Below are positions 55,209 through 62,376 of a DNA stretch of 64,000 bases, piece after piece. This DNA is from DASVLX01 sp035552275 (GTDB lineage: Bacteria > Actinomycetota > Actinomycetes > Mycobacteriales > Pseudonocardiaceae). Both the position numbers and the translations under genes were made by a program. The notes beneath the pieces were generated by a model. The model had not been told where the DNA came from, ran no database searches, and worked only from the letters and a program-made list of their open reading frames with translations. Within the stretch, counting starts at the first letter, position 1. Each line of letters starts with the position of its first letter. Where the stretch lies: contig DASZLR010000065.1 in the NCBI GenBank assembly GCA_035552275.1, positions 1 through 64,000 of the forward strand, given 5' to 3'.

Positions 55209-55601
55209 TCAGTGGCTGCTGAAGTTGATGGTCAAGATCGCTACGACCGGATGTGGGTCACCATCGGCGTTCGTGGTGTACTCATCGTGATGCTGGTAGT
55301 CGATGCGGGCCATCGAGCTAACCTCAAAGTGCACGGTGCGTGACCAACCTGGCCCTTTCGGTCGGCCAGCTCGACCCCGCAGGATGCAGGAATTGGCAGT
55401 CATCGGAGGCTTACCAGGTGTCTGCGCCAGGTGATCCCACAGTTCCTGCGCCTGCTGGAGACCGACGCGGGTAACCAGTTGTTCCCAATGCCGACGGTAC
55501 TGACGGTGAACCAAGACCCGGTAGGTCGGAGCGGCGTCGGGTCGGCCGCCGGGACGACGGGCAGGCTGATAGGGCTGGTAAGCGCTGTCAGCTGTTGCCA
55601 T
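55209..55601 (-). CDS. Toxin-like small protein of a putative TA pair
   Basis: 130 residues. Basic N-terminus, then YRVLVHRQYRRHWEQLVTRVGLQQAQELWDHLAQTPGKPPM, NSCILRGRAGRPKGPGWSRTVHFEVSSMARIDYQHHDEY and a beta-rich end HPVVAILTINFSSH. The topology (two helices, then strands with basic and aromatic residues) resembles a RelE/ParE-like toxin, but I cannot place it in a named family. The start MATADSAYQP is taken since it overlaps the upstream antitoxin-like gene by 14 bp in the usual order; an upstream Met is possible. Function inferred. Confidence 0.6.
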   Translation of the reverse strand: MATADSAYQPYQPARRPGGRPDAAPTYRVLVHRQYRRHWEQLVTRVGLQQAQELWDHLAQTPGKPPMTANSCILRGRAGRPKGPGWSRTVHFEVSSMARIDYQHHDEYTTNADGDPHPVVAILTINFSSH

Positions 55602-56055
55602 CAGGCCTCTCCACCTCGACAAAGTCGTTGGCACCAAGCGGACTTCGCAGTATGGACCGCCGCAACGGATCATCAAGCTGACGTGCGGTGGTTCTCCAAG
55701 CGGTGATGCAATCGCGCAGGGCGTCGAGGGTGCCGTCAGCATGCGACGCGGTCAGTGCCCGGTGAAGCTCGTCCAAGAATTCCTTGAGCTCATCAGAGTC
55801 GAAGACCCTCAACCACGCCAGGTCGCCCAGGTCACTTACGGACGGCGCTACCCCCCTGGCCAGCAGCTCCTCCAGACGCAGGTGGGCGGCATTCCACGTT
55901 ACGAGCTCCTCAAGCAACTCCAGCTTGCCCTCCGGAAGCATGATTAGGCTCAACCCATCCTTGTCCCGGACGCGCGCTCCACCAGCACGTGCGGCCTTCA
56001 GTACCTGTAGGCGGTTCTGGGCAAGATCGCTCACTTGAAAGATCATGTCAGGCAT
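55588..56055 (-). CDS. Antitoxin-like protein (Phd/YefM-type N-terminus)
   Basis: 155 residues. The N-terminal FQVSDLAQNRLQVLKAARAGGARVRDKDGLSLIMLPE resembles Phd/YefM-type antitoxin DNA-binding domains (strand-helix-helix then a conserved R-xxDGxxLxxLP loop). The rest is mainly helical and acidic (EELVTWNAAHLRLEELLARG ... LKEFLDELHRALTA). An aggaggt site is close to the ATG. It overlaps the toxin-like gene, and its promoter region contains the iterated TAGGATC sites. Confidence 0.6.
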   Translation of the reverse strand: MPDMIFQVSDLAQNRLQVLKAARAGGARVRDKDGLSLIMLPEGKLELLEELVTWNAAHLRLEELLARGVAPSVSDLGDLAWLRVFDSDELKEFLDELHRALTASHADGTLDALRDCITAWRTTARQLDDPLRRSILRSPLGANDFVEVERPDGNS

Positions 56056-56079
56056 GACGACCTCCTGTCACCAGTGTAG

Positions 56080-56122
56080 GTAGAATCGTAGCAAGATGCA
56101 AGATAGGATCAAATGTAGGATC
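56080..56122. repeat. Iterated TAGRATC sites between islet genes
   Basis: GTAGAATC (56080-56087), ATAGGATC (56103-56110), GTAGGATC (56115-56122) as direct repeats with pitches of 23 and 12 bp in an 86-bp AT-rich gap between divergent genes. They could be antitoxin binding sites controlling both transcripts. Unlike the surrounding GC-rich DNA. Confidence 0.55.
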
Positions 56123-56141
56123 TTGGCAATAGGAGGCGGCG

Positions 56142-57434
56142 ATGGACCATCCGTTCGATGCGCGCCGAGTGATGCTGTCGGAGCAGGCCATGCCTCACAG
56201 CATGTGGCGACCTGTCAGCCTGATCTCCACGCTCCGTGCTGCTCTGCTGCGGGAGTCCGGCGCGTCGACGCTTGAAGGGGTTCGACGGAAGGCTTGGCTA
56301 CGGCAAATCGTTGATGAGCTCACCTCCCGCGGTCTCGATGGTGACAGCGTGGTCAGGTATGGACTCGGTCCAGAGCTGGTGGGATCGATCACCATTCCGC
56401 TGTTGCTGGAGTGTTTCCCGTCTCTGGGTGTCGGCCCTCTGTCCCCAGCGCGTCCTGGTGAACCGGTGGCTAGTTTCTCGCCCGGTGGCGGTGCGTGGAA
56501 GCGGATTCTTGCGCCCGAGATTGAATGCGCTCACGGTCGACCAGGGTCGAATCATCCCCCGGTCAATGAGGTTGTCGGTTTTATGGTCGAAACAACTCGG
56601 AAAGTCGTTCCGTGGTTGATGTCAGCATCACTTGACGATCTCCTTGGTGGTGCATCACCCGAGCCTGAGAGTGTGCGGGCTGCCGCCAATGAAAACCCGC
56701 CGGCGGGGGCAGTTCTAGAATCATATAGGTGGATTGTTGAGAGGTTCGCCGTAACCCATCTTCGGGACTGGTCCACTTCCTCGCTTCATCTGGAATATGG
56801 TTGGATTTCGGAGAAAGAGCTCGCCCCATGCGCGGACGAACTAATGAAGGACCGAGTTGTCTTGCGAAGTGAGCTGACTGAAGAAATCGCGCGTCGGGTC
56901 ACGTTCGGCCATCGGGCAGGATTCGCGATCGGGCCAGTAGGCATGGACAACATGCTGGCGTCGAAGATGCAGCAGCAGGCTACCGAGCTGCTTCGTGGAG
57001 GACGATTTCGAGAATCCGCTACCTTGTTCGAGTTTGCCTTGAGCCAGGATCCGGAGGATCCGGTCGCCCTCAATAACCTTGGCTTCTGTCTAATTCCCGG
57101 TGATCCACGCGAGGCGCTCAAGAAACTTCAACACGCACATAAGTTGGGTTATGTGCCAACGGTGATTAATCTCTACAACAGGTCTCTGTGCCACATTATT
57201 GTCGGTGACTATCGTGTCGCGCTTAGTCTGATTGGTGACGCTTGGTCTGCCATGGAAGACACCTATGCGACCCTTTGGGTGCTGACTAAGTCTGGACTCG
57301 AGATCAAAGAAGGTCTGAGCTGTCGAAGTTGCCTTGCTCAATTGGCTAAACATGCTGCCGATCAGCTATCCGATACGGATATGGTACAACGATGGACCGA
57401 TCGACTTGTTGAAATTGAGTCCTTCAGGGAATGA
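56142..57434 (+). CDS. TPR-containing protein of unknown function
   Basis: 430 residues. The N-terminal 260 residues are of no recognised family, with pieces such as GVRRKAWLRQIVDELTSRGLDGDSVVRYGLGPELVGS, IPLLLECFPSLGVGPLSPARP and EIECAHGRPGSNHPPVNEVVGFMVE. At about 275-340 are tetratricopeptide-like helices (MQQQATELLRGGRFRESATLFEFALSQDPEDPVALNNLGFCLIPGDPREALKKLQHAHKLG). A Cys pair (SCRSC) lies near the C-terminus. Lower GC and codon use unlike the neighbours suggest transfer. A taggagg site precedes the ATG. Divergent from the TA-like pair. Confidence 0.7.
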   Translation: MDHPFDARRVMLSEQAMPHSMWRPVSLISTLRAALLRESGASTLEGVRRKAWLRQIVDELTSRGLDGDSVVRYGLGPELVGSITIPLLLECFPSLGVGPLSPARPGEPVASFSPGGGAWKRILAPEIECAHGRPGSNHPPVNEVVGFMVETTRKVVPWLMSASLDDLLGGASPEPESVRAAANENPPAGAVLESYRWIVERFAVTHLRDWSTSSLHLEYGWISEKELAPCADELMKDRVVLRSELTEEIARRVTFGHRAGFAIGPVGMDNMLASKMQQQATELLRGGRFRESATLFEFALSQDPEDPVALNNLGFCLIPGDPREALKKLQHAHKLGYVPTVINLYNRSLCHIIVGDYRVALSLIGDAWSAMEDTYATLWVLTKSGLEIKEGLSCRSCLAQLAKHAADQLSDTDMVQRWTDRLVEIESFRE

Positions 57435-57554
57435 GGTGTGGGGCACGCCGATCGGTTGCGCATCAGGGTTTGGCGCGGGGTCGCGCCGGTCAGCCGCGAG
57501 ATGATCCTCAACTACGTCGCCCAGCACACCCTTGGCCTGCCGCGCTCCTACTGA
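57433..57554 (+). pseudogene. Duplicated, internally deleted tail of the acyl-CoA dehydrogenase gene
   Basis: Bases 57433-57455 equal 54846-54868 (GAGGTGTGGGGC start), then one indel and a near-identical CGCATCAGGGTTTGGCGC; bases 57478-57554 equal 55126-55202 in all 77 positions, through the stop codon. The 237 bp between (54889-55125 in the full gene) are absent. This is a relic of a second copy of the gene end and marks the right border of the islet. Confidence 0.85.
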
Positions 57555-57571
57555 CCGCGTAGTTTTGGATC

Positions 57572-58621
57572 GTGATTGCTCGGATCCGTGGTTACGCCCT
57601 GCCGCAAGGCGAGTACGTCGATCTCTACGCCGACGGTGACCGGTGGACCACCGATCCGGTGCGCGGCGCGGAGTTGGTGGCCGAGGGCTGGCTGCTGCCG
57701 GGACTGGTCGACGCGCACACCCATCCCGGCGCCGAGGCTTCCGGCTCGCCCCTGGACGAAGAGCTCCTGCGTGCCGATCTGCGCGAGCACGTCGACGCCG
57801 GGGTCACCCTGATCCGGTCGCCGGGGCTGGCCGGTGATCCGCCCTCGTGGTTCGGCGCGGACCCGGAACTGCCGCGCGCCAGTCACGCGGGTTCATGGCT
57901 GGCGCAGCACGGCCAGTTCTTCGACGGCTGGGGCCGCCGGGTCGATCATGGCGAACTGCCGGCGGTCGCGGCGGAACAGGCCGCGCGCACTGGCTGGGCC
58001 AAGATCATCGCGGACTGGCAGCTGGGCGACGAGGTGATCCCGGCCGATGTGCTGAAGGCTGTGGTCGACGCGGTGCACACGGTGGGCGGCCGGGTCGCCG
58101 TGCACACCCAGCAGGCCGAGGGCGGCGCGGCCGCGGTCGCGGCCGGAGTGGACTCGATGGAGCACGGGATGTGCCTCGATCCTGAATTCCTGGCGGACAT
58201 GGCGCGGCGGGGTATCGCGTTGACGCCGACGTTGTCGGTGATCCAGGGAGCCATGGAGAATGCCCTGCGCCGGCCGGACAGTCCGCGCAAAGAGTCGTTC
58301 CTGCGCGGCGCGGGTGCGCACGGGGCGCTGGCGGCGGCCGCCGCCGAGGCCGGCGTGACGGTGCTGGCGGGAACGGATTCCCGGCCGCACGGCCGGATCA
58401 TCGATGAGGTTCGGGCCTTGGCCGCGGCCGGTGTGCCAGCGGAGAACGCGCTGGCGGCGGCGTCCTGGTCGGCGCGCGGTTATCTCGGACTGGCGGGCCT
58501 GGAGCCGGGCGCTCCGGCGGACGCGGTGGTGTACGCCGAGGACCCGCGGTCGGATCTGGGCCAGCTGGCCGCGCCGGTGGCAGTGGTCCTGCGCGGCCAG
58601 CGGGTGCGCCACCGGCCCTGA
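57572..58621 (+). CDS. Amidohydrolase-family metal-dependent hydrolase
   Basis: 349 residues. Metal-site motifs: LLPGLVDAHTHPGAEASG (HxH), VAVHTQQAEGGAAAVAAGVDSMEHGMCLDPEFL, VTVLAGTDSRPHGRIIDEVRAL, AGLEPGAPADAVVYAEDPRSDLG. TIM-barrel hydrolase with composite beta-sandwich ends; substrate unknown. GTG start with a weak site. Seventeen bases after the stop of the duplicated dehydrogenase tail, so it was originally the next gene in the catabolic operon. Confidence 0.87.
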   Translation: MIARIRGYALPQGEYVDLYADGDRWTTDPVRGAELVAEGWLLPGLVDAHTHPGAEASGSPLDEELLRADLREHVDAGVTLIRSPGLAGDPPSWFGADPELPRASHAGSWLAQHGQFFDGWGRRVDHGELPAVAAEQAARTGWAKIIADWQLGDEVIPADVLKAVVDAVHTVGGRVAVHTQQAEGGAAAVAAGVDSMEHGMCLDPEFLADMARRGIALTPTLSVIQGAMENALRRPDSPRKESFLRGAGAHGALAAAAAEAGVTVLAGTDSRPHGRIIDEVRALAAAGVPAENALAAASWSARGYLGLAGLEPGAPADAVVYAEDPRSDLGQLAAPVAVVLRGQRVRHRP

Positions 58622-58627
58622 TCCGAA

Positions 58628-59056
58628 TTACTGGGCGGCGAACAGCGAGCGCAGGTGCCTGCCGTTGACGATCGCGACGACGCCGAGCAGGATCAGCCCG
58701 CACCCGCCCTGTTCGATCTTCATCCACACCGGGAACGTGCCGGGCAGCGCGATGATCACCGCGATAGCCACCACCATGACGGCCGACAGGATGCGCAGCC
58801 GGAGATACGCCCGCCGGGAGCCGCGCGCCGCGCGAGCGGTGACGGCGAAGGTCAGCAGCGCGCTGGCGACGACGATGGTGCCGCGCGTCCAGACCGCGCT
58901 CGTCACGATCGCGGGGTGGTTGCGGAGCAGGACGATGGCCACCAGGGTCAGCACGCTGATGCCGAGGTAGGCGCCGACAAGCAGCTTCGTGCTGCGGAAC
59001 GCGGCCAGGGTGCGCGGGTGGCTGAGTCGTTCGGCGGTGGCGACCGGCGTGTTCAT
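58628..59056 (-). CDS. Four-TM membrane protein
   Basis: 142 residues. Four hydrophobic helices: LLVGAYLGISVLTLVAIVLL, AVWTRGTIVVASALLTFAVTA, RLRILSAVMVVAIAVIIALPG and GGCGLILLGVVAIVNG. Unknown function, common in actinobacteria. Convergent with the amidohydrolase. The start MNTPVATAE is chosen because upstream residues (many charged) do not look coding. Confidence 0.65.
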   Translation of the reverse strand: MNTPVATAERLSHPRTLAAFRSTKLLVGAYLGISVLTLVAIVLLRNHPAIVTSAVWTRGTIVVASALLTFAVTARAARGSRRAYLRLRILSAVMVVAIAVIIALPGTFPVWMKIEQGGCGLILLGVVAIVNGRHLRSLFAAQ

Positions 59057-59270
59057 GATGGACCCTTCGATGTGGCCTGCTGGCGCAGGAGGCTTCTCGT
59101 TGACCAGCACAGCGTCGCAATCCGACGCCCGGCCGCACATCGTCCGATCTCCTGAGCCAGCGGCTGAACCGACGGTCGACCGCATGACTGAGCCAGTCCA
59201 CCGATCGGCTGACTGACGACCGGCCACGGCTACGCTTCGCGACGTAGACAATATACGTACCAGATAGTAT

Positions 59271-59287
59271 GACTTCCGTAGGAAGTC
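59271..59287. promoter_or_regulatory. Palindrome upstream of deazaflavin-dependent protein gene
   Basis: GACTTCC-GTA-GGAAGTC, perfect arms, ending 17 bp before the ATG. A weaker ATAC/GTAT repeat lies just upstream. Possible operator for an unlinked or adjacent regulator. Confidence 0.5.
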
Positions 59288-59303
59288 GGCGTACGGTTGA
59301 GCC

Positions 59304-59753
59304 ATGGCAGACACAGCGCAGGGCTATCGCAAGAGGGTCAACAACTTCAACAAGGTGATCACCGGGCTCCAACGGATCGGCATCGCGTTCGGCCCGATGC
59401 AGCTGCTCACCGTCGCCGGCCGGAAGAGCGGCGAACCACGGACCTTCCCGATCGCCGTGATACCCGTCCAGGGCGAGCGGTACATCATCCAGGCGTTTCC
59501 GAAGGCCGCCTGGGTGGTCAACGCTCGTGCCGCGGACACGGTCACGCTGACTCGTGGCCGCCGCTCGTCCACCGTGCGGCTGGTCGAGGTGCCGGTCGAG
59601 GACCGCCGGCCGGTGCTGCGCGAAGTCGTGCGGACCGGTCCGGCCAGCGTCGGCAAGCGGTACGTGACCACCGGGCTGGCCGAGTCGCCCACACCGGAGG
59701 GCGTGGCCGCCGCCGCGGACAAGATCGCGGTGTTCCGCGTCGAACCGGTGTGA
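59304..59753 (+). CDS. Deazaflavin (F420)-dependent nitroreductase family protein
   Basis: 149 residues. DUF385/Ddn family split-barrel: RIGIAFGPMQLLTVAGRKSGEPRTFPIAVIPVQGERYIIQAFPKAAWVVNARAADTVTLTRGRRSSTVRLVEVPVEDR. Such enzymes reduce quinones or nitro compounds using F420H2. ATG start. It ends at the base before the convergent TetR stop codon. A palindromic operator candidate precedes it. Confidence 0.85.
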   Translation: MADTAQGYRKRVNNFNKVITGLQRIGIAFGPMQLLTVAGRKSGEPRTFPIAVIPVQGERYIIQAFPKAAWVVNARAADTVTLTRGRRSSTVRLVEVPVEDRRPVLREVVRTGPASVGKRYVTTGLAESPTPEGVAAAADKIAVFRVEPV

Positions 59754-60350
59754 CTACTGGGCCGGGTTGAAGAGGGCGCGGAGGCCGCGCTGGATGGTGT
59801 CCGCGTCGACGTCGCCCAGGATCAGGTACTGGATCACGAATCCTGGCATCAGGCACAGCAGGGTGGCGCCGACCGCCGCCGGATCGGCGTCGGCCGGCAG
59901 CCGACCGTCGTCCTTCATTCGTTGCGCCACTCCGGTGAGGATGGCCCGGAGATTGGTCATCGGGCCGCGGATCGAGGCGGCGAGTTCCGGCGAGGCCAGC
60001 GCCGCCGACCAGGCGTGCGGCGCCAGCCGGGCCGGACCGTCCGGGCCGGCCTGTGCGACGACGGCGACGGCGGCCCGGCCCATGATCTCGGCCAGCGACG
60101 GCAGCGGGTCCTCGGTGCTGATCTGACCGAGCAGTTGGTCGAACGAGCCGGCGAGTCGATCGGCCAGCGCGGCGATGATGTCGTTCTTGCTCTTGAAGTA
60201 GCTGTAGATGGCCCCGGCGGACAGCCCGGACTCGCGGATCACGTCCTGCATCGACGCCTGGTGGAATCCCTTGCGGGAGAAGCAGAGGTGCGCCGCGTCC
60301 AGGATCTGGTCGCGGCGCATGGCGATGTGTTCATCGCTGACACGGGGCAT
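59754..60350 (-). CDS. TetR-family transcriptional regulator
   Basis: 198 residues. TetR HTH: RRDQILDAAHLCFSRKGFHQASMQDVIRESGLSAGAIYSYFKSKNDIIAALADRLAG. The start MPRVSDEHI is chosen over an earlier Met since it fits the usual distance to the HTH. Divergent from the DoxX gene, with an operator palindrome between them, so it is the likely repressor of the DoxX gene and of itself. Confidence 0.87.
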   Translation of the reverse strand: MPRVSDEHIAMRRDQILDAAHLCFSRKGFHQASMQDVIRESGLSAGAIYSYFKSKNDIIAALADRLAGSFDQLLGQISTEDPLPSLAEIMGRAAVAVVAQAGPDGPARLAPHAWSAALASPELAASIRGPMTNLRAILTGVAQRMKDDGRLPADADPAAVGATLLCLMPGFVIQYLILGDVDADTIQRGLRALFNPAQ

Positions 60351-60363
60351 GGGTCGAAAGTAA

Positions 60364-60377
60364 AACGAATGTTCGTT
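60364..60377. promoter_or_regulatory. TetR operator candidate between TetR and DoxX genes
   Basis: AACGAA-TG-TTCGTT, perfect 6-bp arms, 14 bp before the TetR start. A related GTTCG half-site (60428 region, gacgttcgct) lies nearer to the DoxX gene. Likely autoregulatory. Confidence 0.55.
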
Positions 60378-60451
60378 CTTGACAAGTGGGCGCACGGCGG
60401 TGCAGCCTTGAACCCAAGAGAACAGACGTTCGCTTTAGTAGGAGGCAGGCC

Positions 60452-60811
60452 GTGCACACCGCTTACGTCGTGGTCGCCGCTGTCACGGTGCTGGCCACCG
60501 GGTTCTCCGGCATCGCCGCGCTCGTCCACTTCAAACCGATCCTGCCGGCCATGGCCCAGGCCGGTGTGCCGGAATCGTGGCTGACCTTCCCGATCGGCAC
60601 GCTCAAGACGGCCGGCGCGGTCGGGCTGCTGATCAGCCTGTTCGGCGTCCCGGTGATCGGCATCGCCGCCGCCATCGGCCTGGTGCTGTTCTTCGTATGT
60701 GCCGTCTATACGCACATCCGAGCGAGCGACTATTCGGTGCAGCTGGGTGCCGCCATCGGGTATCTCGCGCTGTGCACCACCACGCTGGTGCTGGCCATCG
60801 CCGCGCGTTGA
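60452..60811 (+). CDS. DoxX-family membrane protein
   Basis: 119 residues with four TMs: AYVVVAAVTVLATGFSGIAALVHF, LKTAGAVGLLISLFGVPVIGIAAAIGLVLFFVCAVYTHIRA and LGAAIGYLALCTTTLVLAI. DoxX-like proteins form membrane parts of oxidoreductase complexes in some bacteria. GTG start after aggaggc. Probably controlled by the divergent TetR. Convergent with the phosphoesterase gene. Confidence 0.82.
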   Translation: MHTAYVVVAAVTVLATGFSGIAALVHFKPILPAMAQAGVPESWLTFPIGTLKTAGAVGLLISLFGVPVIGIAAAIGLVLFFVCAVYTHIRASDYSVQLGAAIGYLALCTTTLVLAIAAR

Positions 60812-60816
60812 ACGCG

Positions 60817-62226
60817 TTATCCCGTCAGGGTGGTCGCCGGGTTCACCGGCAGCGGCGCCGGCGGCCGTGGCTGCTGGTTGAAGTCGAAATCGCCGGTCAG
60901 GTCGCCCAGGATGGGCACGTCCTCGCGGACGTCCGGACGCGGGTCGGGCCGGCCGTCGGTGTGCGGGTCGATCCGCTGGCTGTTCAGGAAATCGTCCTCG
61001 ATGAACTTGTCGTAGGCGTCGAAGGACAGGGTCTGGTGGTCAACGTATCCGGTTTTGGCGTACGGGCTGATGACAATTCCCGGCACCCGCAGGCCATAGC
61101 CGTTCTCGTCCACGCTCGGCGGGGCAACGTGGTCGTAGAACCCGCCCCAGTCGTCCCAGTTCAGGAAGATGGCGGTCGAATCCCAGTCCGGGCCGTGCAT
61201 CACCGCGTTGATCAGACTGGTCACATAGGACTGTCCGGCGCTGACCTTGGCCGGCGGATGCTCGCTGACCGCGCCCGAGGGCACCACCCAGGACACCGCC
61301 GGCAGGGTGCCGTTGGCGGCTGCGGTCATGAACTTGTCCACCGGCTGGATGTTGCCCTCCTGCCCGTCCGCCTTGACCGTGTCGAAGTACGGCAGCGGAT
61401 TCCAGATGCCCGGCGTCTTGGCGTTCTGCTTCACCGGCGCGCAGCTGACCGCCGAGTCGTCCTCGCAGTCCGGCTCGGTGCCGTTCACGAGGTAGTAACC
61501 CCAGCTCACATTGTTCTTGTGCAGCAGGTAGGTCAGGTCGGTCCAGGCATAGATCGGACCCTTGGCCGGAGTCTTGCCGGGCGGGTTGGCCGGTGGCCTG
61601 CCGGGATTCTGCAACGCGTTGACGCAGCTGGACGGGTTGTCGTGCTGGGTGCAGTGCGCCGACCACTCGGACACCATGAACAGGTGCTCGGGCAGGCTCC
61701 ATGACGCGTTCGGCTCGAACATATGGTCCTGGAGCACGAAATCCTTGGCGTAGGTCCAGTAGTTCGGGATGTCGCTCGCGGTGTGGTAGCCCATGACGTC
61801 CGGGGTCGCCGAGTTGGTGCAGGCCGGATTGGTCGGGTCGGTACAGCCTTTCTTGCCGGCCTCCGCCTGGCCGACGAAGCCGTCCATCCTACCGCCGTCG
61901 ATATCGGCGGCGGCGTTGCTCTGGCCGTGCGGGCCACCGCCGTTCACGTCGGCGTGGTCGACGTAGGGCTTGACGCACTGGCTGGTCCGCGGGTCCGGCA
62001 CACAGGCGCTGGCCGGAAGGCCGTCGGCACCGGGGAACGTGCCGAAGTAGCTGTCGAACGACCGGTTCTCCTGCTGGATCACGATCACATGTTGGATCTT
62101 GTGGATGCCGGTCGCTGACGTGGTGTTCGGGCCGGTGCTCGCGGGCGCAGTGCAGCTCGCCGCCAGCAGAATTCCCACGGCACTCACGGCGACGAATGCT
62201 GGGCGTGACCTGTTCATGGCCGACAT
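60817..62226 (-). CDS. Secreted phosphoesterase (phospholipase C/acid phosphatase-like)
   Basis: 469 residues. Signal peptide with a lipobox-like end (VGILLAASCTAPAS), so possibly a lipoprotein. Family motifs: IQHVIVIQQENRSFDSYFGTFPGADGLP, WSLPEHLFMVSEWSAHC, SWVVPSGAVSEHPPA, AIFLNWDDWGGFYDHVAPP and GLRVPGIVISPYAKTGYVDHQTLSFDAYDKFIEDDFL. Hydrolyses phosphate esters outside the cell. Four TTCAG repeats upstream suggest phosphate control. An ATG three codons later is an alternative start; no ribosome site is clear for either. Confidence 0.85.
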   Translation of the reverse strand: MSAMNRSRPAFVAVSAVGILLAASCTAPASTGPNTTSATGIHKIQHVIVIQQENRSFDSYFGTFPGADGLPASACVPDPRTSQCVKPYVDHADVNGGGPHGQSNAAADIDGGRMDGFVGQAEAGKKGCTDPTNPACTNSATPDVMGYHTASDIPNYWTYAKDFVLQDHMFEPNASWSLPEHLFMVSEWSAHCTQHDNPSSCVNALQNPGRPPANPPGKTPAKGPIYAWTDLTYLLHKNNVSWGYYLVNGTEPDCEDDSAVSCAPVKQNAKTPGIWNPLPYFDTVKADGQEGNIQPVDKFMTAAANGTLPAVSWVVPSGAVSEHPPAKVSAGQSYVTSLINAVMHGPDWDSTAIFLNWDDWGGFYDHVAPPSVDENGYGLRVPGIVISPYAKTGYVDHQTLSFDAYDKFIEDDFLNSQRIDPHTDGRPDPRPDVREDVPILGDLTGDFDFNQQPRPPAPLPVNPATTLTG

Positions 62227-62234
62227 GGTTCTCG

Positions 62235-62277
62235 ACCACACTGAACGTCGGCTGAACAACTGAAGCCCGGCTGAATC
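62235..62277 (-). promoter_or_regulatory. PHO-box-like direct repeats upstream of phosphoesterase gene
   Basis: On the minus strand four TTCAG cores occur with spacings of 11, 8 and 11 bp (units like ATTCAGCCGGG and GTTCAGCCGAC). Eleven-bp direct repeats of GTTCAxxx are the binding pattern of PhoP in actinobacteria. They lie close to the start codon, so the transcript would have to be short-leadered or leaderless. Confidence 0.55.
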
Positions 62278-62376
62278 GTGATCTCGGCGCGTCGGCGGCC
62301 CGGCCGAACAGCCCAAGTGCCAGTCGGGCCGATAGTGTCGGTCTCCAGAGTGGACAGCCGAGCGGGGGAGCCGTTG

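Larger units (their letters stand above)
55203..57434. mobile_element. 2.2-kb acquired islet with TA-like pair and TPR gene
   Basis: Inserted between the acyl-CoA dehydrogenase gene and the amidohydrolase gene that otherwise would follow directly. It is bounded on the right by a duplicate of the dehydrogenase tail. The right half is clearly less GC-rich (57121-57180 has 24 of 60 GC, against 44 of 60 at 54721-54780). No transposase, integrase or attachment site is seen. Cargo: a toxin/antitoxin-like pair and a divergent TPR-protein gene. Acquisition is inferred from composition and the flanking repeats. Confidence 0.6.

Noticed and set aside
60364..60377. AACGAATGTTCGTT as a LexA box
   Set aside because: The spacer between CGAA and TTCG is 2 bp and not the needed pattern CGAAC-N4-GTTCG.
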